A DNA stretch of 39,344 bases, taken from assembly GCA_003550305.1 (NCBI GenBank), contig QKYT01000063.1, forward strand, positions 271,582 through 310,925, read 5' to 3'. Source of the DNA: Glomus cerebriforme (lineage: Eukaryota > Glomeromycota > Glomeromycetes > Glomerales > Glomeraceae). How positions within the stretch are numbered: position 1 is the first letter of the stretch; every line of letters starts with the position of its first letter. The notes beneath the pieces were generated by a model that saw nothing but the letters and a program-made list of their open reading frames with translations, did no database searches and was not told where the DNA came from. Made by a program: the position numbers and the translations under genes. Below are positions 31,615 through 39,344 of the stretch, one piece after another.

Positions 31615-32500
31615 CTACTTAGTATAAACTTCTTTGGCCTTAATTACATCTTCAATTCATTTTGGCATATTGTTTATTAATTTGAATAAAAATTCATTAT
31701 CCATCTCTATCCATATTTTTTGAATTGCTTTCCAAAGTTGATCTTGATTATGAATCCAAGTCTCCAATTTTCTTAAATGCCTATCTATTTTATTCTAGAG
31801 GTGTTCAATGAGGGTTAAAATCAGGTAATTATAGTAACTACTTTAGTAAATTAATGTTATTATTATCAAACTACTATTTTATTAGGTTTGCAGTATGTTT
31901 TGGGTCATTATCCTATTAGAAAATAATATTATTCTTGTCTACTTTATGTCACTGAATTATTTCTAAAAGGTCTTCCTCCAATATTTATCAGTATAATTCC
32001 CCATTCATAGTTCTATAAATACACACAATGTTATTAACACTAAAAGAAAAAAAATATCTTCATACTATGATATTACTACTACTGTAAATTTAACATATTG
32101 GTTTCAAAGTTGTTCTTCTAGCTATTTCTAACAATATTGACATCCATCTGAGCCAAAAATCAAAAATTTGGACTCATCTGACCATATGATCTTTTTCCAG
32201 TCCTCAATTGTTCATTCCCTATATTTTTTTGCAAATTTTAAACATTAAAGATGATATTTTTTCTTTAGATAAGGTTTTTGCACTTTATTTTAATATTCTC
32301 CAGTTGTAATAAGCCAAATAACATTTTGTTTATTATGGCCAATAAACATTCATGAGCAATCTCTTCTAGGTAAATCTTTTATAGAATCAGTAGTTTTGAA
32401 CTTCATATTTAGTCTGGTAACAGCTGGCTGGCTAACATTTTCATGAAAAGTAACATTATGGAGTGTACAAATTCGTGTTCATTTTCTAAAGAATATATGA
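31615..32500 (-). pseudogene. Tc1/mariner transposase relic
   Basis: Read from 32500 down: an HTH segment NVSQPAVTRLNMKFKTTDSI and KDLPRRD; CLKFAKKYREWTIEDWKKII and WSDESKFLIFGSDGCQYC with the first catalytic Asp in SDES (about 32160); DNDPKHTAN (second Asp, about 31905); IEHLWNKIDRHLRKLETW-like text; and a C-terminus NMPK, TGA, IEDVIKAKEVYTK before TAG 31615. These are the family motifs in the right order. Stops are frequent: two adjacent stops (TAA TAG) stand where the family has QQ before DNDPKH, and TGA where it has R, again C-to-T type. Several frameshifts are also needed. Confidence 0.85.
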
Positions 32501-32635
32501 CCAATTTTTAATTTTATAAAAATTCAAATAAGATAAATGAAAAAGTGGATTAAAGCCCTATAAAAATAGTTAAAAAAAATAATATATAAATTAATACTTA
32601 ACAATTTTCATATATAGTAACTTTAGGTAAACAAA

Positions 32636-32840
32636 AATAATCAAAAGTAACACGTCACCATTTTTGAAAATATATGAGCAAATAAATTTATTTATGTAAT
32701 AACTTATAACTTAAATGATGTTATTGGGTAACTATTTTTGGATTTTTTTATTTCAGATGTCAATCATCTTTAAATCACGTGATATTAATGATTTTTGCCT
32801 TTTATTTCAGTGATGCGTTACTTTTGATTGCCACTATATA
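32636..32840. repeat. Inverted repeat with AATCAAAAGTAAC arms
   Basis: AATCAAAAGTAACACGTCAC at 32638-32657 is matched on the other strand by AATCAAAAGTAACGCATCAC at about 32808-32832. The arms bound about 200 bp with a central TCACGTGA. It could be a small MITE, or part of the end of the Tc1/mariner element just to the left; no partner was found at that element's other end. Confidence 0.6.
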
Positions 32841-33023
32841 TATTATTAAATAAAATAAATATTAATTAATTGATTTACTAATTAAATTGTATTATATATT
32901 TTATTAATTTTCTTTATTTATATACTGATAGAATTAAATGATTACTTTATTAAATTTTAATTATATAATGTCACAAAAGTAATATATAAAATTTGATTTT
33001 AAAAAATATAATAAACTTATCAA

Positions 33024-33900
33024 TAATGAAATTTCAGTATTTTAGTTATTCAAAAACGTTTTCTTATCATACATCACTTAAAAATCATATAAAAATTCAT
33101 GATACAAATGCAGGAAGATATATATAAGAAACTAATACAAAAAGATATTTGCAAAAAATTAAAAACAATAATCCAATTATTCTAAATGAGTTAGTTAGAT
33201 ATCAATTTAATTTAGAAAAAATGGGCAAAAAAATAATAGATATAACAGATAAAAAAATAATAGATATAATAGATAAAGAAATAATAAATATAATAGACAA
33301 ATAAATAATAGATATAAAAAAAGAAACAGATATTAAAACAAATGTAAAAAGAAAGGTTGGTACTAGTAGCTGGCTTTTATAAATTTTCTTATAATATTTC
33401 TTACTAATTTAAAAAACCAAGTGCAAGAAGTAACTATATTTTATCTTAAAGATTAATACTAGTATCTGATCTCTAGAACCTCATTAATGTTTCATGCTAA
33501 TTTAAAGACCTATTGTATTAAAGAAAAATTCAAACAAATTGAATGAAGGGTAGTTTTTTGAGAAGAGATTCAGGAGGACTGAATGGAAGATTATTTTTGG
33601 TGCTAATATTGGGATATAAGAGAGATTCAGAATATATTAACTATCTAAGAAAGGTTTTGTTTCAGTTTTCATTCTGAAAACTCATATTACATAAGTGTGA
33701 CAAGCAAGATTTTTTCATGTAATAGTGAAGAATTTATTCATAAACTATAATTCTTCTATTGTAAACTAACTATGTGTATAATTTACACTAATAAAAAAGT
33801 TTATGATTCATCTTGTTTTCAAAAAAAATGTAAAAAGAAAAATAATGGATATGGGTAAAATAGATGATAAATAAGAAATAGATGATGAATAAGAAATGAT
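33024..33900 (+). pseudogene. Degraded zinc-finger N-terminus of a transposon protein
   Basis: From the ATG at about 33026 the frame reads MKFQYFSYSKTFSYHTSLKN followed by HIKIHD: a C2H2 finger in which both Cys positions are now Tyr. A TAA and YLQKIKNNNPIILNELVRYQ follow, then DIxDKKI-type repeats up to about 33354. After a 471-bp insert the same frame resumes at 33826 (NVKRK, MDMGKIDDK) and decays by 33900. The finger resembles that at the start of Plavaka-like relic 2 (FLRNHIKIYD), so this is probably the beginning of a third, truncated copy. Confidence 0.55.
33355..33825. mobile_element. 471-bp retroposon-like insert with 15-bp TSD
   Basis: The sequence AAATGTAAAAAGAAA occurs exactly at 33340-33354 and again at 33826-33840. 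Deleting the insert and one copy joins the coding frame of the surrounding fragment (TNVKRK to IMDMGKIDD). The insert starts GGTTGGTACTAGTAGCTGG and ends TTGTTTTC followed by an A-run. A long perfect target duplication and an A-rich 3' end are typical of LINE-driven retroposition (SINE or processed RNA). No clear pol III boxes and no open frame are seen, so the source is unknown. Confidence 0.75.
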
Positions 33901-33904
33901 AAAT

Positions 33905-34085
33905 TAAAGCTTTGCATAATTTAGTTTAAATTGAGCTATAGTCTGATTTAGCTTGATTTGAAAAAAAAAGTTTAGCTTAAATCAGAATAAGCTAAATTAT
34001 AAAAATTCTAGTTTAAGCTAAAGTGAGCTGAGCCAAACCACAAAATTTTAGTTTAAACTAAGCTGAGCTAAGCTAATTTAAAGAT
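33905..34085. repeat. Degenerate AGCTTAAGCTGA-type repeats
   Basis: Short units such as TTTAGCTTGATTTG, TTTAGCTTAAATCAG, GCTAAAGTGAGCTGAGC and AAGCTGAGCTAAGCTAA follow one another in both orientations, giving a self-complementary block. No coding sense. Confidence 0.6.
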
Positions 34086-34113
34086 TTTTATAAAAAAAAA
34101 TAAATAAAAAAAC

Positions 34114-35345
34114 CATTAGTAATATTTCTAATATTCATATAATAAAAAGTTCTTTCCTATCTTCTATTTACTTTCTAATAACCATTTGAAATGTTTAGGA
34201 AAGTTTTTACAAAAAAATAAAGAACTTTAATATTAGTAATATTTACTAATATTAAAGCCTTTTTTCTATCTTCTATTTATCTTCTAAGGGCTATTCTGAA
34301 GTATTCAGAAAGATTTTTACAAAAAAAAAATAAAGAACTTTAACATTAGTAATATAAGATTCTCTTTTATTTTTTATTTATCTTCTAAGGACTATTGTGA
34401 AATATCCAGAAAGGTTTTTACAAAAAAAAATAAAAAACTTTAATATTACTAGTAATATTTACTAATGTTAAAGATTCTTTTTAGTTTTCCATTTATCTTC
34501 TAAGAACCATTCTGAAGTATCCAGAAAGGTTCTTACAAAAAAAATAAAGAACTTTAATATTAATAATATAGAGTTTGCTATTTATTACTGCTGGTGATTA
34601 TCACCGGTATTTTTAAATTTGATAATTCCAGTAATTTCGCCCAAAATTTAAGTGATCAATAAATAATTTTCTTTTTTTGAATCTTGTGTAATCCAAATTT
34701 AATTTCGGAGAGAAATAAAATTGCCTTTTTAGGTTGTATAATGTTATCTAAATATTTATAAAAGAAAATTCTGACTAGCATTAAAGTTTTAGCCAAAATT
34801 AAGGATGTGACGACTAACATGTGATGAATAGACTTTCACATCTCAAAAAAATTGTCTCTAAAATAAATAGTAAAAATTGAAAACTGGGGATGTGATACAG
34901 TATGATGTATTATTACATATATAAAGTCACGTGATTACTGATGATGATCACTGATGGTAATTCATAGCAAAATTATAATAATATTTACTAATATTAAAGA
35001 CTTTTTCCCATCTCTATTTACCTTTTGAGAACTATTCTGAAATATCCAGAAAAATTCTTACAAAAAAAAAAAATAAAGAACTTTAATATTAATAATATTT
35101 ACTAATATTAAAGACTCTCTCTCATCCTCTATTTATCTTTTAAGGGCTATTCTAAAGTATTTAGGAAAGTTTTTACAAAAAAATAAAAAACTTTAATATT
35201 AGTAATATTTACTAATATTAAAAACTCTTTTCTAACTTCTATTTATTTTTTAAGGAACATTTTGAAGTATCTAGAAAGATTCTTACAAAAAATAAAAATA
35301 TTTAATATTAGTAATATTTACTAATAATATTTATCAGAAAGTTTT
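34114..35345. repeat. Palindromic tandem satellite, about 110-bp unit
   Basis: Each unit contains TTTTTACAAAAAAATAAAG, a 33-bp perfect or near-perfect palindrome centred on AGTAATATTTACT (from CTTTAATATT to AATATTAAAG), a pyrimidine-rich run, and TTATCTTCTAAGGACTATTC with GAAGTATCCAGAAAGG. Units begin near 34206, 34315, 34416, 34530, 35057, 35172 and 35283. Every unit can therefore extrude a hairpin. The array is interrupted at 34573-34972 by another element. Confidence 0.85.
34573..34972. mobile_element. About 400-bp MITE inside the satellite
   Basis: The insert replaces the second half of a unit's palindrome. Its ends are imperfect inverted repeats: TTTGCTATTTATTACTGC and, read inward from the right, TTTTGCTATGAATTACCATC. 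Both continue with GTGAT words (GGTGATTATCACC near 34602, GTGATCATCATCAG near 34945). It carries a TCACGTGA at 34926. The target duplication could not be fixed because the flanks are TAATAATAT-rich. No open frame. Confidence 0.6.
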
Positions 35346-35349
35346 GAAG

Positions 35350-35878
35350 GTATTTATATACACCAAAAAATGCATTAATCAACACTACCAGTTGTTCAAC
35401 ATGTTGTAAAATATCTGTATACTGAAGTTTATTAACACATGCAGTTAATATATACATTTTTCTATATCAACAGTTCTTAAATACATTATACACTGTTATG
35501 TAATACCCATGTATCAATGCCAACTGGCATATTTTATTTTTAAAAAATTTTAACCTCTTATCAATGTGAAAATAAAGCTGAAATTTTTTTACAACAATTT
35601 TATTAAAATATAATTATTAAACTAAAACATGTAAATATTAACAAAATATTTATTTTGTTGTTCAGCACATTTAATTACTTATATTAATTCTATTATTGAT
35701 TTTACAGACATAATGTTATATGTATTTGTAATTTACAATAAAGAGCAATCATATCTGTATAAATGTCTTAGATCATTTTTGTAGCAAAAATCATATCACT
35801 GTATAAGAGCAAAATCAAAAGACATATAATTTTCGACTTTAACATTAATTAACATAAGAACCTAAATATTAGGACGGA
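35350..35878. other. AT-rich stretch beside relic 2
   Basis: No gene recognised. It may be the 3' non-coding end of the Plavaka-like element to its right. Confidence 0.4.
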
Positions 35879-35879
35879 T

Positions 35880-38800
35880 ATGTGTTATTATTCTACATTA
35901 TTACTAAATAAATGTAAAGTTACTATTGATATAGTATACCTTGCCGAAGCATGCACTTTTGTCTATATTATAGTCTTCAGATTCTTTTTTACTCATATTA
36001 ATCGACATATTACTAAATACTGGTTCATTATAATACATACTTTTTGCTCGAATATAGTTTCTATTAAGAGCAGTATTGGTATAATTATACCAACTAATTT
36101 TAGAATTTTTCATGTCAATTAAGTCTTCACACAAGTCAAAAAATTCGGTTAACATTGGTAGAAAATGTTTCAAAACTGTTAAAACTTTATAAGCTAAGAT
36201 ATTCTTTGATCTATAATTATTGAAAAATTCATTAAATTCCTGTAAAAGAATTGCATCTAACAAACTATTTATTAGAGTTTTTGGTTAATGTTGATTATTA
36301 GCTGTATGTTGACGTAGATATTTAATTATTGAACTATGGTAAACCTATAAATATAAATAATATTTGTAACTTAATGTTTATATACATAATTTTTTTAATA
36401 AATAAAATAACTAAGACTAACCATTTTAATCATTTGGTCTGTTGCTTTATACTTATTACTGGTTCTATAAGGTTTTTTAATGGTATCTTTATGTAGAAAC
36501 TTATATGTCTCTATTATATAATCATTAATCACTCCATATTCTTTAATTATCACAATGACGTGATAACACCAATTATGGAATTTTGGCAAACAAAGTTCTA
36601 ATGGAGAATAATTTTTAAAGAGCTTTACAAAAGTTGTTATCCAACTTGTAATCAGTTTCTATAAATAAAATAAAAATGTTAATTAGTAGTTACTTATCTA
36701 AATGTAATATATTGATACATAAACTGAATATAAATAATATAAATATTAATTAAAATTATTTAGTTCTGATTCTGAGAAATATTCTTGTCGATTGTATAAA
36801 TACATCTTATTCTAATTATAACACACTTTAACTAATAACTCATCAGTCTTTTTGGCTTTATTTATACTCAATAATCCTTGATATTTAATAATAATTCCTT
36901 TAATAACAAAAAGAAATACCTTCATCATATTTTAAAAATCATTTGTAATAAATCGCTTAATATTTTCCAAGCCATTTTTAAATATATTAAGACCAGAAAA
37001 TCTTGAGATTTGGGCCAAGTGATTGTCAAATTCATCAACTATTATTTGACCATATACTTCTTTCAATATTTCTCTTGTGTAGATCACCTGGTAATTAAAC
37101 AATTTCAAATCAAGATGATGCATTCAATCAGATATTGTTGTTGAGTAAATATTTAAATAACTAACATTTTATTGTTTGAATAAATATTATTAGAAAATAA
37201 ATTGCTATAATTAAACAACTTTCTATAACAATCATGTATACTTACAGATATTTCCAAAAAATATTTCTTATATTATGTAAAGAATATTGTTGTGCAAGAT
37301 TTTGTACAATAATATCCTTCATGCTTTCTGGTATTTTCAAAATAATGTGGTTATCTGTTAATCTTACATTATTTAATTTCTTCTTTTTTACTAAACATTT
37401 ATGACAGAAGTAATTACAATTAACAGTTATATGTTAAAATTACCGCAGCATTTTCTGGTAGATCTCCTAACATCACAGAAATAAACGAATAATACTATAA
37501 TTCACTATTATTCATTTTCAGATCAAATCCATTGTTTTTATAGTCAAGTATTGATTGCATTAATATATTTAGAGTATGCTGATAAAAAAATCATTTAGCT
37601 AGCTAAAAACTTTTTGATTTCTTTTGAGAGATATCTTTTGACTTTATAATTGGAAGATATCCTAGAAGTACTTTGGCATCAGGTTTATTTCTGATCCAGC
37701 TAGGTATATTTTCTAATGTCAAGTAAATGGAATATTCACTGGTTTTACTCAAATGGTTACAAGTTGTCACATCAGAGTAAATGATGATTGATAAAATTTT
37801 ATCTCCATTTGAAATTGAATTATGCATCTTTTTTTACCATTTTCCATTATACTGCTTATTATAAATTCTCTAACCTTTATAATATAATGACATAAATTCA
37901 AAAATGCAATATTTAAATATATTTTGATTGCTTAACAACTCCTTTATAGCGTCAAAAATTTGTCGATAATAAAGGTAATACATTACTTCCTTATATATCA
38001 TAATAGGTACTTTTTTAAAGAAAATATATGCTATATTTATTTGATCTACTAATTGGTATTCTTGTTTTGTTGAAGTAGGTAAAATTATATCATTATGACA
38101 AATCTTTTAGGAAAATTTAAGTATATCATTACCACATGCATTAAATAAATTCCACTTGGTTAGCAACTTTATAAAATCATCAAAATTTTCACTTGAAAAT
38201 TCTAACTTGTTTATTATTGAATTACTACTAATATCAATAGACTTGAAAATTTGTGACAGTTTAACATCAAGTAGCAAATGTTCAATATTATTCATCAATC
38301 ACTTTCTATATATAGATGTTAATAGACTATTATAAAGTATAAACTATAAATTAAACTATTTAACATGTTGATCACTTATCCTTTTTCCAATTACTTCTTT
38401 GTTACTCTTTTGTAATTCATTATTACTCAACTCTTTTATTTCTTCTTTTTGTTTATTGTTATTCAACTCCTTCATTTCTTGTTGTTATTTAATATCTTGC
38501 TATTCAACATTGATCAACTCTTTTTGTTCATTGTCACTTACTTCCATTTTTATCAATTCATTATGATCGCTTACTAGATCTAAATTTTCGTAAACACTCC
38601 CATCTATAGATGTCACCCAAATTCTAAAATCAATTTGGATATATAGTAAAATCCCAAATTATTTTAGCACTTTACTTAGTAAATTACATATAAACCAAAT
38701 GAATTTATACATCCCAAATTATATTTATGATATTCCAAAATAATTTGGATAGCATTTATACTTCTATCTTCCTCTATTTCTTCAAAAATTTTCTGTAAAA

Positions 38801-38942
38801 TTCTATCAACTATATTATCATAAATCTTTATATGATTTCGTAAAAAAGAATGACAACTGAACTCTTTTTTACAAACTGCATATGAATAGCCTGGTATTTT
38901 TTCAAATTTAATTTGGGAAGGAAAAATGATAAGTTTCTTCAT
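35880..38942 (-). pseudogene. Plavaka-like transposase relic 2
   Basis: Read from ATG 38942: MKKLIIFPSQIKFEK, a C2H2-like finger (YAVCKKEFSCHSFLRNHIKI), a Glu/Asn/Lys-rich linker (38620-38380), LLTKWNLFNACGNDILKF, LVDQINIAYIFFKKVPIM, YKEVMYYLYYRQIFDAIKEL, then ISNGDKILSIIIYSDVTT and KPDAKVLLGYLPIIKSKD. From 37123: MHHLDLKLFNYQVIYTREIL and ISRFSGLNIFKNGLENIKRF. At 36589-36395: MPKFHNWCYHVIVIIKEYG and ETYKFLHKD. At 36263-35904 a C-terminal domain (LKHFLPMLTEFFDLCEDLID, ending near SACFGKVYYI). Introns separate several blocks. Order and motifs match relic 1, and here the zinc-finger N-terminus is present. Multiple stops and missing blocks (for example the CHFCLV region) show decay. Confidence 0.7.
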
Positions 38943-38959
38943 GAAACTTACCGTTTTTT

Positions 38960-39110
38960 AAAATCATCTTTTTAACAATTACCTTTAATAATTAATATCA
39001 TCTTTTTAACAATTACCCTTAATAATTAACACCATCTTTTTAACAATACTAATTTTACTTAATTGTTAAAAAGATGATTTTAAGGGTAATTTGTTAAAAA
39101 GAATTGTTAA
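38960..39110. repeat. Direct and inverted subterminal repeats
   Basis: Three direct copies of CATCTTTTTAACAATTACC or close variants start near 38965, 38998 and 39032. Two inverted copies (TTGTTAAAAAGATGATTTT and TTGTTAAAAAG) follow at 39063-39101. They lie directly upstream of the start of relic 2 and resemble the subterminal transposase-binding arrays of CACTA-type elements. Bases 39110-39344 are AT-rich with nothing recognised. Confidence 0.7.
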
Positions 39111-39344
39111 ACCAATTCTGCATTATATAAAAAGCCTTAATTATTAAATATGTATATATATTAATCTATCTTGCTAATGTCAAGTAATGATTATCAAATA
39201 ATAATCTAAATTTCATATTTCATATTTTACATTCTATTAAATCATTTTAGATCAAAGAGTTTGGAGAACCTATAAGAAAAAAAAAGAAATGTTAATAATC
39301 ATTTCTAAAAAAAATGAAAAAAATGATAAGTTTTGTGAAGAAGA

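Noticed and set aside
1..39344. tRNA or rRNA genes
   Set aside because: I looked for TTCRA arms with matching acceptor stems and conserved rRNA segments and saw none; a covariance-model search would be needed to exclude degenerate copies.

Overview
The window is a very AT-rich eukaryotic genomic fragment with GT-AG introns, a sequencing gap, and dense, decayed transposable elements between a few more GC-rich coding islands. The mix of Crinkler-type (CRN) and SAM-domain nuclease-like genes with Plavaka-like, pogo, Tc1/mariner and Polinton-type elements fits an arbuscular mycorrhizal fungus of the Rhizophagus type. That assignment is an inference from gene content. I see no tRNA, rRNA or CRISPR array, and no complete large host gene.

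Layout. 0-2.1 kb: an AT-rich tandem repeat and a broken multi-exon gene of unknown function (+). 2.6-6.8 kb: a small acidic-tailed gene and a Plavaka-like transposase relic (-), the latter split by a 552-bp hairpin CACTA-type MITE whose 3-bp target duplication can be read from the codons it interrupts. 6.8-7.6 kb: unexplained. 7.9-9.4 kb: pogo/Tigger transposase relic (-). 9.5-10.5 kb: degenerate repeats. 10.6-17.9 kb: a decayed Polinton-type block: a Cys-rich coiled-coil gene (-), a protein-primed family B DNA polymerase (+), three small genes, an F-box-like plus retropepsin-like protein, and a gene of unknown function. A ubiquitin-like, possibly CRN-header ORF follows at 17.9-18.1 kb. Nearly all in-frame stops in this block are one C-to-T step from CGA, CAA or CAG.

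18.4-20.2 kb: palindromes rich in TGTACTGTAC, an N gap and a 30-bp minisatellite. 20.2-26.7 kb: the gene island. It holds a SAM plus PD-(D/E)XK nuclease-like gene, a two-exon gene of unknown function (-), a probable mitochondrial coiled-coil membrane protein with a frameshift (-), two orphan gene fragments, a CRN-header plus PD-(D/E)XK gene with three frameshifts, and an orphan exon. The two nuclease-like genes share their C-terminal architecture and a short 3' flank, so they look like members of one effector-like family with swapped N-terminal modules.

26.7-39.3 kb: mostly repeats, with one intact 78-aa gene (29.7 kb), a Tc1/mariner relic, a zinc-finger fragment interrupted by a retroposon-like insert with a perfect 15-bp target duplication, a palindromic tandem satellite interrupted by a MITE, and a second Plavaka-like relic with zinc finger and subterminal repeats. 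Only a few genes look intact (14761-15108, 21817-22412, 29710-29946); most others carry stops or frameshifts.
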